Origin: Calliopum simillimum
Taxonomy: Eukaryota; Arthropoda; Insecta; Diptera; Lauxaniidae
DNA length: 64,000 bases
NCBI GenBank assembly: GCA_951812925.1
Contig: OX638372.1
Span: 45,258,245 to 45,322,244, forward strand
Direction: 5' to 3'
Shown here: piece by piece, positions 11,050-23,186 of the stretch
How the letters are laid out: the number at the start of each line of letters is the position of its first letter
Position numbering within the stretch: the first letter of the stretch is position 1
Notes under the pieces: model-generated
What the model saw: only the letters and a program-made list of their open reading frames with translations
Database searches by the model: none
Told to the model about the DNA's origin: nothing
Position numbers and translations under genes: made by a program

Positions 11050-11815
11050 ATTAAATTGTCGGAACACCCCTGAAAGTTCCCCACATTTTTCTTCGGCCTT
11101 TTCCTATCAATTCGTGCAGTAAAATTTTTTTTAAAAGTGTACCTAAAACTCCTAAATGGGGCCGGATACACCCCAGTCAGTTTTCAAAATTTTTCTTCTG
11201 GCTTTCCCTAACAATTGGTGCTGTAAAATTTTTTTCAAAAGTGGACCTTAAACTCCTAAACGGGAGTTCCAAAATGCTTCTTCGGGCTTTCCTAATTAAT
11301 TGGTGGAGTGAAATTTTTTTTGAAAAGTTTGCCTAAACGGGGTCGGGGATACCTCAGACAGTTTCAATAATTTTTCTTCGGCCTATTACTATCAATTTGT
11401 GCAGGAAAATTTTTTTCAAAAGTTGACCTTAAACTTCTAAACGTAGTCGGGGATCTCTGACAGTTTTCAAAGCTTTTCTTCAGCCTTTCTTTATCAATTG
11501 GAGCAATACAATTTCTTTAAAAGATAAGATCTAAGCTCATTTACAAGGTCGGGCACACCCCTGACATACCACAATCTTTTTTTGGCCTTTCACTATCGAT
11601 TGGTGCAGTAAATTTCTTTAGAAAAATGGGTCCAAAACCCCTGAGGCACATTTCTGACAAGATCTAACAATTTTCTTTAATAATTCCTTATCGATTCGTG
11701 CGATTAATTTTATTGATAAAACTGGACCTCAAACTTGTATAAGAGGTCGGGGACGACCCTCATAGTTTCAAAAATTTATTTTCGACCTTTTCCGCTCATA
11801 GTCACTTTTGTTCCA
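11050..11815. repeat. Degenerate tandem repeat, about eight units of roughly 100 bp
   Basis: A phrase like CTTCGGCCTTTTCCTATCAA followed by TTCGTGCAGTAAAATTT recurs at about 11091, 11195, 11280, 11376, 11478, 11577, 11675 and 11777. Spacing is 85-105 bp. Between them GGTCGGGGA...CC and 'aaactcctaaa' recur. Units are clearly related but diverged, which suggests an old satellite-like array. No reading frame runs through it. Confidence 0.75.
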
Positions 11816-14126
11816 AGCGCATTATAAGGTAAATTCTTGTTTTCAGCCTGCCTGTCGAATTTTTTGAAACAAAAATTTATTGTAAACTATCCTATATTTG
11901 CTCAAATATAAGATAGGATAGTTCACACTTAAATTTTTTGGAAAAAGCAAAAATTTTCATACAAAACAAAAAGACCCATCTTTTAAAAGTGCGTTGATTT
12001 TCTAAGTTAATGGTATTTGGCTTAAAATGCAATGCTATCTTAAAAAGATCTCTAAAAAGAACATTATTCATAAAAAAAATCAACTAGAATCAGTTTTTTT
12101 GCTCTCCTGATATTTTTACAGAATAAAGGCTGGTTTGCGAATAAGAGGGTTTTAAAAGTTTGATTCAAAGCAACGTTATCCTGCTGATTACTCAAATTTT
12201 TGAAGTCCTCTAGCTCGTTAACTAGACTATATATTTTGAAAATATTTTGTATCTGGATCGAGGACAAATGTATATAGTAAGATCAAACTATATTTATAAA
12301 ATCTTTCACTTGAGCCCTTATTTTCCATGCTATCATCCTTTAAAATAAAGGTATCTCAATCACTAAATGCCCCTCAATATAATTATTGTATATTCTGTCA
12401 GAGACTTATTAAGCAAAATATGTTTTATTATTTGAATAAATTCGTTCATATTGATAGCTCGAGAATAAAGAATTGTTTTTGGAAAGCTGTAATTTTCAAG
12501 GGCAATATAAATTGTAAAATTCTGTACATTATAAGTCATACTACAATAGTATAGCTTATGGTATTGCGTACATGTTTCATTGAATAATAAGTTCTCAATT
12601 ACACTAAAATATTGAATTTCAGCTTGACAAAACAAAATGCAAAAACTAAGAAGAAAACTTTACAATGAATGTAAATAACACAAAATAAATTTACACTTTA
12701 TTTATGTTTATCCTTCGAAGTGCTTGTCTTTTTCAATAAGACATGACTTTAATTTATACGCTTTTTATGCGCTTCCTTATATTTATTTTATTTCGTAATG
12801 CTATCACTTTGTCAAATGACTTTTTTTTAAATTATTTATATTAATGCAGAAAAACAAAAATTGCGGAAAAAGAATACAAATTATCATCGCAAAGGATTCA
12901 CGATCACGTGCAACTTCTTATGTCAAATAAAACAAAACATATGAGAACATTATCCTTTACATCGAAAATGGCAATGACATGTTCCAGTTGATGACGTTCA
13001 ACAGCATACCACATACTGCACAAGGACGCAATAAAAATCCATCATTTCTTTTTGTACAGCAACACTGCAACACATGTAATTATGCCCAATTGGAAAATTT
13101 AAAGAAAAGAATTTACTTAATCAGTATTGTTTGACATATGCCAATATATTGCAAAAAGGGAGACAACACACTAGTAAGAAGCCTTCAGATTTCTAAAATT
13201 GTTTTTCTTGTTACCAAACAAGATCTTCAGGAGTACTTATGCAAATATATAGTAGAGTTTACAAGTTTACTGTGCTACACCTTCTTCATAGAGCTTAATC
13301 TCTTTGGCCTTTAGTATTAAGGGAATATATAGTTTTGAACATTTAATCAATGTCGGCATAAATTCTATTGAAGAATTTGTTTTCTGTCAAGTGAAACTAA
13401 ATAGTAGTAGTAATGAAAGAAATTTCATAGATATTTGCTTAAAGTTACCTAATCATTTTCAAGTTTAAACAAATATTTCTTTGTCGCAAGCATTCACTTG
13501 TTTATATTTACCAAATCATATATTAACCAGAAAAATTATTTTATTGAAAACTGAACCTTCAAAATCCCTATCATATATTTGATTTTTGAAAATATCGTTT
13601 CACAAATATACATATCGGTATGAACTCATTCTTCTGAAACTATTTACAAAACAAAAATTTGGATCAAAAATTGTATTATTTTCGTATCGATTCTAACCTC
13701 TACATTTTTAATAAGAAAACATAGTTCTCAATTGGGTCATTTGACAGATGTCAGTATTGTTGGCGCCATTGCACATAATTGTCATTTTATAAAATTTAAT
13801 GTATTTTTTAGAATTGAAATTGAGTTAAACTCGTAAGTCGCATATTAACTTCAAATTTTTTAACTTGGATAATGAATGACTCTTTATGTGTTACCAATAT
13901 AATTGAACCAATTTGTTGTTGAAAAATTAAATTCTGCTAGGATAGTTTTCAATTGTTTGAGTTCACTTCTGATTTAAGTACATTATAAATTGGGTAAAGA
14001 TTACCTTATAATGTTATATAACTACAAAAATCAGGAAAAATGCACAAGGTAAGGATTTCACGAACTAAAGTACGGTATACAAACGGACTGGAATCTTTCA
14101 CAGTTTCTATACTAGCATATTTTTTT
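11816..14126. other. Unique AT-rich stretch, no gene identified
   Basis: No match to other repeats in the window and no recognisable protein. Several frames of 60-90 codons on both strands overlap one another and have no domain signatures. Confidence 0.4.
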
Positions 14127-14990
14127 CTCTTTCAAAGCCATTTTGGAGCTTGATGCACCCTTTTTATTTTTTTTTTTTTTTTTAAATGTTTTTATTTAAA
14201 AGTAAATTACATTACAATTATTTTCCGGCCCTCAAAATCATGGTATATTTTACGTTTATCAAGTTATGAGTTTTTGAAATTGTATAATGTTGTGTATATC
14301 AAGAGTCGTAGGTGCGCGTGCGCTACTATACAGAGTTGCCACCGTCCGGCCGGTATTTTTTTTTTTCATTGACCTGTAGTGAAATTTTTCATAGAATGTT
14401 TTTGTCGAATATTTTAACCCATTATAACCAAATTTTTGCATGAAGGGGTCAAAAAGACCCATAGAAAAGAGATATAATGGGTTAATATGTTCCAGAAGGT
14501 TAACATAAAATCAAACAAGGAACAATTTTCTAAAACATCTTATCCCATTATATACTGATTTTATGGGCCTTTTTGACCCCTTTATCAAAAAACTTGGTTA
14601 TAATGGGTTAAAATATACTACAATTTTGAGGACAGAAAAATAATTTTAATAAAATTTACTTTTAAATAAAAATATTTCAAAAAAAAAAAAAAATACAAAG
14701 GGTGCATCAAGCTCCAAAATGGCTTTGAAAAAGAAAAAAAGTTTTTTCCAACAAAAATATATTTATTTTTTCTTTTTAATTGTTTTTTTTTTTTCAAAAG
14801 CTCATACTTTTGTACAGAAACCCTAAAAATTTCATTAAAATCGGATAAAAAGCCGAGGAGCTATGAATTTTCAAATATGAGAGTATCCAAAGGTTGGATC
14901 GAACAATTGCCGCCATCTTGGAAATTTTCGGAATTTAGGAAAATAATTTTACCACAGTTATATGTGTGTCAAATACTAACTTTCTACCAA
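14127..14990. mobile_element. Foldback element combining families B and A
   Basis: The segment at about 14127-14245 (TTTGGAGCTTGATGCACCC...) returns inverted at about 14625-14742. Within these arms GGGTCAAAAAGACCC at 14446 faces GGGCCTTTTTGACCCC at 14564. The outer part of the right arm, to about 14990, matches inverted the copy at 4795-4980, so the left arm has lost its outer portion. It includes TTGCCACCGTCC near 14335. No transposase is present. Confidence 0.65.
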
Positions 14991-15439
14991 TATTCATAAG
15001 AATCAAAGATGTCACGTCGAATCTTGGTCGGTTAAGAAAGACTCAACTACATATTTAAAGATTTACAAAACCGTTGAAAATATTTTGAAAGCAAATGTTT
15101 CTATGCACAATTTCAATGTTTTTAGATTGACGATTACGCGCGACTAGCAAAAAGTTGAAAATATTTTTGTTGCAGATTTTCATCGCTTGCTCATAAACAC
15201 TTCCATAAGAACACGTGTCGCCTGTCGCGCGTGTCATAAACGCAGCCTTAAGGGGTTTTTGTGCAACGCCTTTGAAAAAATTCAAAATGATTTTACGGCT
15301 TTTTGCATTTCAGGTGAAGATACGAGCATTCTGCAAAAAACTGGCACCTTTGTATAGTAATTTTGATCACTTAGTGAATTTATGCCACCTTTTTAGCTGT
15401 AATTTGCTTCGAATAAAATTATTTCCTTGGTACTTCTTA

Positions 15440-15485
15440 TTAAATTCTGCAGCCAGGCCATAGGTAACACCCTTACTAGTTAATG
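15440..15485 (-). repeat. Start of the ACTAGTAAGGGTGTTACC repeat
   Basis: On the minus strand 15481-15452 differs at one base of 30 from 28538-28567, and more loosely resembles 56165-56210. All three continue into a similar AAATTAAATA-like segment. A minus-strand frame of about 90 codons (stop at 15367) crosses this repeat and looks coding-like, but because it contains repeat sequence I do not call it a gene. Confidence 0.5.
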
Positions 15486-15489
15486 GATA

Positions 15490-17255
15490 TTTCAACTTAT
15501 CGAATTTTTGTTCAGCTCGTGGTATTTTTTCGAATGTCCTTTTTTCCGTTGTTTCGACTGTACTTTTACTCAGATGCACATCACTTGTAAAATTGAATGG
15601 CATCATTTCCGCAGGGTCCAAAAGGAGGTTGCACGTGTTAGTTTATTTATTTGTATTTGTTTTGTTCGGTCCCTTTGTTTTTCACAATACGAAGAGCATA
15701 TGAATCATTACAGAAATTTTAAATTCCGGTTGCTGTAGCAAAGTTCTTAATGGCAGCTTCGAGCGCTTCCGTCTTTTGCCGCCATATTGCTATTTGTATG
15801 CATTCTGCTTGCATAATGCGTGTAAAGTGGACTAAGTATTTTAAAGTCAACATCAAATGCAAAGTAAAACTATAAAGGATATGATCAGGAAGAAAAAAGG
15901 ACTTTTCTTATTAAATTTATGCTTGTTCAATAGTGATATCAAGCTTTCTCAAAAATATCTAATGACGTTTGTGAATTTTTTTTAACTTATTCAAGCCGTT
16001 TCCTGGAGGGATAGTGTAACTGTAATCTAGTTGACAAGGTATCAGCGCGAAAAAGCGGCACCTTATCTAGCTAAAAGGGTAAAATGTAATGCCCAGAACC
16101 TTATTGTGTAGGAAACAATAACTTAAAAAATTACTTCTTTCGGGAATGGATATACAACAGCCTGATCAACTGCTGGAGAGCCAAAGGAGACATGGGACAT
16201 TCGAAAATTTAAATCAACCCAAAAGGTGTTAAGGTGGAAGCAGAAAAAAAATTTTTTTTAAGATAATTCTCGAAAGTCATCTTTCATGATAAATTTATTT
16301 GAAAAATTTACAGAAATCTTTTAAAAATTATAGTCATATGCCACTGCAATAAGGATAATTTTTCATCAAAAAGCATCCAACATATTTACCAAAATTAAAT
16401 ATCCAATGGCTACCAGTAATAACCAAAAAAATATGAAATGAAAAAAAAAAAACTAAATCACATTACCACCACATGACAATGGTTTTTGCACATATTCCTT
16501 AGGACACTACAGGCACCTATCCGTACGAGTATGTATGTGAAACAGTAAATAGACTTGCAGTACATTTGGCTGTATGTAACACTAATTGTGTTGAGGCCAA
16601 GGACGAATGTGTTTGTGTGCAATTCAAATTTCATCGGGCACAACGACAACAATGACTACCATACTGTGCTATTTCCTGTTTCCTTGCGCCATTTGCAGAC
16701 AGCCAGCCAAAGGAACCTACTGTGTTGTCTGTTGTTACCAGCCGCATACATCTTTTGCTTTTTGTTCATTTCAACAGTAGCAAAAATTCATACCGTACAG
16801 TAGAGGCGAATGCAAAATCAATTTCCAGCTGGCGCCTTTTAGTCGGTCTTCATTTTGTCTGGCGTGTATTTTTATTCGTCCTTCACCCCACTTAAGCGTG
16901 CATATCGACTTTGAATAAAACAGTGGACGAAAATTGCAATTTCCAGTGAAAAAAATTCACTTGGAATTATTTCGCACATCAGCTCTTTTTTCGTCTTATT
17001 TTCCTGGGCTATTTTTGGTTTGTTGTGTTTTTCTTGAAATATGTTGTTTTTCGATCTCATTTCTAAAAACTATCACCTAGGATTTCATTCGAAACAGATT
17101 TCGAAACTTGAAATAGCTGGAATACTTAAGATGCCGTGAATCATTTGATTAGGCATTTTCATGAAACTTATTTTTGGTTGAGGAGAGGTGTCTATAAGTA
17201 CCTTGAAAAGTAATGAGTTCGACAGTAAAAATATCCATGGTAATATTAAAAATTG
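15490..17255. other. Mostly unique sequence, no gene identified
   Basis: Short frames only. A minus-strand frame near 15735-15795 reads QKTEALEAAIKNFATATGI before a stop, which looks coding-like but is far too short to assign. The 16500-16900 part is somewhat GC-richer and free of window repeats; it may be regulatory or conserved sequence, but nothing shows that directly. Confidence 0.35.
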
Positions 17256-17262
17256 GTCAGTA

Positions 17263-17414
17263 GACCAGTCAAATTATGTAGATATTGGCAATTTCTCCGG
17301 GAAAATTTTGAGGACTCATTTTGATATGTTGCTCAGGGCAAAGTACTCTATCGATTGGTATAGGTTTTATGAAGTTTGGAAATAGTATAAGACTCAAATC
17401 TAATTTGACTGATC
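17263..17414. mobile_element. 152-bp MITE flanked by TA
   Basis: The left end is GACCAGTCAAATTATG and the complement of the right end is GATCAGTCAAATTAG. TA is present on both sides (17261-17262 and 17415-17416). A second, inverted copy lies at 10772. It has no coding capacity; size and TA target suit a Tc1/mariner-type MITE. Confidence 0.75.
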
Positions 17415-17619
17415 TACAGGTTATTTGAACAAGAAAGTTTTAGAGATTTATTTTTGTTTTTCTGAGTTATGCCCCAGGTGGACGACAGCTTAAATCTAGA
17501 TTATAGAGTTAATAATGCGAATCTTTTCATTGCATGTTTTTAAGCATTTTTTAAATACATATTTCATAGACATTGACTAAAAGAAAATTTCCCAATTCAG
17601 GGGCCACAAAATTCTAAAA

Positions 17620-18260
17620 CAAGGGTTTCAGCGTTTTCAAATTACTGAGCCAAGCGCATGCAGCGCAGTCAGCGCAAAATTTTCGCTTTTACAACAACTT
17701 CAAATTCGAAATACAGCAATCACAACAATTCTTTTTTGTTTTTTCGTGCCTCGTTTATAACATCAATAATATTTCAACAATTTTCAAAATTACTAAGAAC
17801 TAGGCCACACACAAAAAGTAGAGGTATTCACGCGTTGATGCGCAATGCTCTTGCGTCGTTGCGGAAGTGCGGTTTGCGAAAGTTTGACATTTGTAAAACA
17901 ACAAACACATTGCCGAAAATTTCGGACTACTTCTGCATTTTCTCAAGATGGAAATATTCACATTGAACGTTCAGGCGTTAGTGCGTCAAAGCCTTGCATT
18001 TTCGCAACTGCGCATCAACGCATTAATACCCATATTGTTTGTTGTTTTTGTTTTTGATGCGACGTAGTCGTTGTTGTTGTTTTATGTTGGTTCGAGTTCG
18101 ATTTTATGTGTACGCAAAAAAAGCAACAAAAACGCAAAATTTTGACGAGCGTCAAAAAAAAAAAAAAAACAAAAAATATTTCTGTGAATGTTGTACAGAA
18201 ATATTGATGTTGTTGGTCGAGCCAAAATTGGCTCACTTTTGTTCTACGCTGACACCCTTG
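17620..18260. mobile_element. hAT-type non-autonomous element with perfect 8-bp target duplication
   Basis: The left end CAAGGGTTTCAGCG and the complement of the right end CAAGGGTGTCAGCG form the terminal inverted repeat, extended by ACTGAGCC / AGTGAGCC about 20 bases further in. TTCTAAAA occurs directly outside both ends (17612-17619 and 18261-18268). An 8-bp duplication is the hallmark of hAT insertion. Inside, GCGTTGATGCGCA at about 17831 faces TGCGCATCAACGC at about 18010. There is no transposase; overlapping frames are shadows of the palindromic structure. A partial copy lies near 61386. Confidence 0.88.
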
Positions 18261-18269
18261 TTCTAAAAC

Positions 18270-19325
18270 ATCAAAAACAAAATTAATAGTGAGTTAAGCA
18301 TCAGAAAAGCTAATTAGAATTTTTTGGATTCGAATTGGGAAAATTTCTTTTAGTCATGTATTTAAGAAATGCATAATATCATGCACTAAAAAAGTTCAAA
18401 TTATTACGTCTATAATCTAGATTTAAGCTGTTATATGTCTGGGGCATTATACTTATATTGTTCTATTTGTTTTTCGTAAATTTTCTTTCAAGTTTTTCGG
18501 AGTTTTTTATTTTATTTCATCCATAAGTTTTAAGGTATTTTTAAATTCTTTAATTTTTCCATCAATATACATACCTTCGTGCATTCATATCGAAATTGCA
18601 CTACTGTATTAAAGCAAAAATTTCAAAGACCTTTTGCAAAAAAAAATTTTGCTTATAAGTGAATTTTATTACATCCTTAGCTATTCGTCTGATTTTAATA
18701 TGTTGCTTGCATTTAAAAAACAAGCACTGTGCGCGACCTTCAATTGAAGAAAATTCTTTTATTCGCTGGTAGACGACATCATAATAACATCACGTAATAA
18801 AGTCACATTTCCGGCATGCATAAAGACTGTTGTAATTTTTCTTAATTTTATTTACTCCTGGAGAATATTAAATACCTTAGCTTCATATGGCACTCTTTTT
18901 GAGCTTATTATTTTGTGTAGACGCTTGCTTCCACTCATCTATCTAATACGTGATTTTCCATATATGTAAGTATGTACTAAATACCTATTTTTATCCTTCA
19001 ATCGTGTACCTTTAATTGCAAATTTAATATAAACAGTTTTTCATCATCCTGTGCGTAAGCAAAAGAATAGCACCTCCTTCCAATTAATTGAAGTTTTAAA
19101 TTGTTTCTATCAATTTATATCAGACAGAAACTTTCATAAATTACTGCTACTCGTATTATTACAAAAGTTTTCATGAGCATTTTAAAAACTTAAATATAGC
19201 GCATGCAACTTGGTACACGTGTCAGAACTGAGACTTAGGTTTGAGAAGTAAGTGTGGTCCTTATTTCAGTACGCATAATTTTTGACACATACCAAAGTAC
19301 CGAACTTCATCAAAAATCCTGTATA
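18270..19325. other. AT-rich stretch with no gene identified
   Basis: Nothing beyond short lysine/asparagine-rich frames. It separates the hAT MITE from the 19.3-kb repeat. Confidence 0.4.
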
Positions 19326-19329
19326 TCTT

Positions 19330-21165
19330 GAGATATATTCTCTTCTTATACGAGATAAAATTGTATGTACTTATGTACTTATGTATGTTTGTTTGGAACG
19401 GGCAAAACTTTTTCTCGAAAACGGGTACAGCGGTTTTAATGAAACTTGGAACAGTGTTAGATATTAACATTCAATGAAGAATGAGCTAGGTTTGAACTTT
19501 TTAAATGCTCACCAGGGGGCATGGCACCGCCCAAAATTTTAAATTTGGTTTGGTCATAACTCGCAAACCATACAAGGTATTTGAATGAAATTTGGTAGGC
19601 GGGTACTGCTTAATAATACCTTGTGACAGACAAAGTGGGCGGGATCAAAGAAGTGCCACGCCCACTTTTTAACGCTTGAAAATTTTGATTCAATATTACT
19701 CGAAAACGACTCCAACGATTTTAATGAAAATTTAGGAGATTTTACCTCTGCAAACAAAAATTAATATGTGATATGCCATTATATTGAGAAAACTCGTTGA
19801 AGGGCGTGGCACCGCCCACAAAAATATAATACGGTATAAAAAGAAAACTAATAAAGTAATCATTCTAAAATTAACTGTGGGGAGCATACTTGCTATAAGG
19901 CATCTCTGATCTGAATGCGGGAAAAATATCGCCGTTGCGCGTGGAACCTCCCATACAAGCAAAATACTTTAAATGCTATTTCTCGCAAATGTTACATGGT
20001 ATTTTAATGAAATTTGGTATGTAGGTACTGCTTAATAATATCTTGTAACAAACGAAAAGTGGGCGGGATCGAATAAGTGCCACGCCCACTTGTTAGCCCT
20101 TGAAAATTTGGATTCAATATTATTCGAAAACGACTTCGACAATTTTGATGAAAACTTAGGATCTGTTACCTCTTCAAACAAGTATTAATATGTCATATGC
20201 CATTATATTGGGAAAACTCGTTAAAGGGCGTGGCACCGCCCACAAAAATATAGTGCGCTATAAGAAGAAAACTACTAAAGCAATCTTTCTGAATTTAGCT
20301 GAAGGGAGTCTACTTGCTATTAGGCACCTACGACCTGAAAGTTGGCAAAATATCGAAAGTGTGCGTGGAACCTCCCATACAAGTAAAACACATTAAATGC
20401 TGTTTCTCGCAAATGATACAACATATTTTGATGAAATTCGGTATGCGAATCTGGATCAGGAGTATCTAAAGCATAACAAAAAGAATGCTTTGTTTAATAA
20501 TTGCCACGCCCACTTTTTTATCCAAATAAAAATTTTTGTTAATAACTCAGGCACAAAAAAAAAAAAAAAAAATGGAATGAACTGTTTAATTCTTATATGC
20601 AGTCTTATGTACATTTTGACACTGAATCCGTCTTCATCAGCAGAACTGTCATTATACCTGCAGGATTTTGAAATATCCTTGCTTGAAGTTAAAGAAAACG
20701 CTGTGTTCAGTCTTACAGCGTAGCTACAAGAAAAGGTGAAATTCTTTTTTATTAATAGCATCGGATAGTTACACTCTTCCTTATCCAAATATTTTTTCAG
20801 ATTTTTCCAATAGGATTCTTATTTTCTGAGTTATGATCCTTTGAAGATAAGATATTTCAGCCGCCATACAAAAGACAAAATATTTTGGGTGCGTGGCATA
20901 TCCCATTTATTTATTTTAGGGCACTCTATGTCACCAAAAAAATTTGAAGTTCTTGATATTTCTCTATACCTTTCGATACTTTCCGAGTTTTTTCTTATTA
21001 TTATTCTCATCGGTTAATTTATTATTTTGTAAGCGTGTCCAATTGGAGGTGAAAAGGTACGAATTTCATAACAAAAAATAGCTATGAATAAAAACATCGA
21101 CTAAATAATAAGATTAGATTGTTGACCGAGCAGGGATCGGTCTCCAGGTACTAAAGTTTAAGAGT
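19330..21165 (+). repeat. Long composite repeat, copy 1 (tandem units of about 423 bp plus tail)
   Basis: Three tandem units begin near 19553, 19976 and 20400, each with 'ctcgcaaa...ac...gatgaaatt.ggta', then GTGGGCGGGATC, GTGCCACGCCCACTT, then GGGCGTGGCACCGCCCAC (third unit partial). The tail includes GCAGAACTGTCATTATACCT and ends near GAGCAGGGATCGGTCTCC at about 21140. A second copy is inverted at 49275-51037. Frames inside recur between units but are simply the repeat translated. No terminal repeats or transposase were found, so its class is unknown. Confidence 0.75.
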
Positions 21166-21261
21166 AACTAATCGTTAAAAAAGTTGTCATTCATCTTATT
21201 ACATTTACTTTTTGATTGGTGTATGTTATTCATATTCATCACCTAACTACCAAATGTTCTA

Positions 21262-21450
21262 CCGTTAATACCTAGGAGAGCATTGTGCCAAAATTAAACA
21301 TCCCCATCTCTTGCGATCCTTTGCGACGACTTTAATATCTTTTCACGATACTTCCGATTCTTGCATTTTCCTCTAAAAAAACTTTTTCCAGATGACTTTT
21401 TGGTTACAACTTCCTCTACTGCCTTGTGAATTCCAATCCAGAGCTTGGAT
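21262..21450 (-). pseudogene. RTE-like LINE ORF2 C-terminal relic
   Basis: On the minus strand: WNSQGS, then KVIWKK, KMQESEV, KDIKVVAKDRKRW and finally a degraded AQCS end. The order (basic GRP-like linker, TW..., E/M..G..W..IK..A.DR..W...LC) is the usual C-terminus of RTE-type LINE reverse transcriptases. Stops interrupt it (TAA before RKMQ, TGA after the serine of SEVS). A second copy of this end is at 40668-40797. The upstream reverse transcriptase and endonuclease are not visible; similarity may extend towards 21480. Confidence 0.5.
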
Positions 21451-21744
21451 TGCAAGTTTTGCCCAATATGTCTTATTCATCCCCACTTGCGTAGCTTGAT
21501 ATCGTTTGTTAAGGGCATTATGGTTGAATTTTAGGTATAGTTTTGCGTTTCAGATGGTCTAGGACCACCAATGCTTTGGTATGCGCCTTAAGAATATTTT
21601 TGACGAAGCTTGTAACTTTTTCATTAACTGCTCGGTAGCGATGCACATTCAAATTCCGACAAAAAACGGAAAATGGGGATTTATTATTGATTAGTACCTG
21701 GTAAAATTAAAAAATGCAACAAACAAAACTAAAAATAGAAATTT

Positions 21745-22105
21745 TCGATATTTAATGCTATGTCGAAATTGAATCTGGCCTCAGAATTGCTCTATGTCAT
21801 ATAGTTTTTGAGACATTATAGCCTAAAAAAGCAAAATCTAGCAATTTTTTTAAGCTACTTATATAATAAGACAAAATAACTTTTCCCATAAAATCTGTTA
21901 ATATAGTTGAAAGAAGTAATCTGTTCCTTTAAAACTTTAATTAAATGATGCCGATATTTTAACTTTTCTCCGAAATATCGCACACTGAAACCAAAAAATT
22001 TTTTATTCAAAGGAATTCGGATTTTTTGCACCTTGCAGATTAGGATATCTATGAGAAAAAACAGATATCGACATAATTTAAGATTGGTTTTAATTGGGGA
22101 ACGCC
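21745..22105. repeat. Foldback family C, single arm
   Basis: Similar throughout to 31465-31820: 'gaatct..cct..aattgct', 'tttttgaga.at.ttagcctaaa', 'aaatatcg.a.actgaaa' and 'taggatatct..gagaaaaa' occur in the same order. The opposing arm is not present here. Confidence 0.6.
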
Positions 22106-22109
22106 TTTT

Positions 22110-23178
22110 TTCCTTTAAAACGTTTGTGTATGGAAGATGTTGAAAATATTCCGTAAAGTCGAGACGCGTTGAGGCATTCTTTCTCAATGCTTTTGCTAAT
22201 AAGACATAATTTTCTATAATTTCAACTAGATATTATAATCTTGCACACTAGGATTCTGCCTTGGTTTGCTATATTCAAAATTTTCTAGATAATTTTCTTG
22301 AGAATCTTCAGAACAAAGACAGTTTTCAAATTTTTCTGTTTCATAGCTATATAGCATGATTTATAATTTCATTACATACATATATATGTAATATTATTAT
22401 TCATTATAGCATTATGATCAAATTTCAAAGCAAAAGTGTTGACAATGATAACAAATCATTTATTTGAGAGTATAATTTGGCAAATGACATATCAAATTAC
22501 AATAACAGTATGGATACCATGACATTTATAACCTACATACTTGAGTGGAAAGGATATTGGTGCCATTTTTCTAGCCTTAATTACAAAATAAACTTTTGTG
22601 CGATAAACAACACGTGTTTAATGAACTTTCTCAATTAATATAAAACTCCAAAAAATTAATATGTATGTATTACATACATATATGAAAATCAAAGTTAGAA
22701 GAACAAAAAAAGAAAAAGTAATAAAAGATAGCAAAAAGGATAAAGACAGCATTTGAATTAATTGCTTACAATTTTGGCGCTATGAAAACAAGTTCAAGGT
22801 AAAATCAAAAAGTTCAAATAGTTTTGTAATTTGAAGGATTAAAGCTTGAAAAGGATTTCCTTAACAAAGAAAAAAACTCACCCATACAAACTAATGTGTG
22901 GTAAAATATTTTTTATTTTCAGCACTTTTATCAATTAATGATTTTATTGCGTGCAAAAATAAGAAATACGACTTTTTAATTTTACCTTTTATTAGAGGGT
23001 GTAATGAGAGTAATGTGACTTCTTTCTAGAATTTTATTAAATTTTGTTAATAACATCATTAATAAAATGTCGTACTTATATGTCACAAAACTTCAGATAT
23101 AATTTCATTTTGAAAGGATACTATAGTAACACTATACATACAATTTAGTACTTATATAGTTGATTTCATTTAAAAGGT
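22110..23178. other. AT-rich stretch with no gene identified
   Basis: No coding signal or repeat identified. Several 'tacatacatatatg' type microsatellite-like runs occur around 22370 and 22670. Confidence 0.4.
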
Positions 23179-23186
23179 AATTGAAC

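Noticed and set aside
20190..20723. Frames conserved between the 20-kb and 50-kb repeats (GKLVKGRGTAHKNIVR type)
   Set aside because: They recur only because the DNA repeat recurs; differences hit all codon positions and the frames break at different places in each unit.
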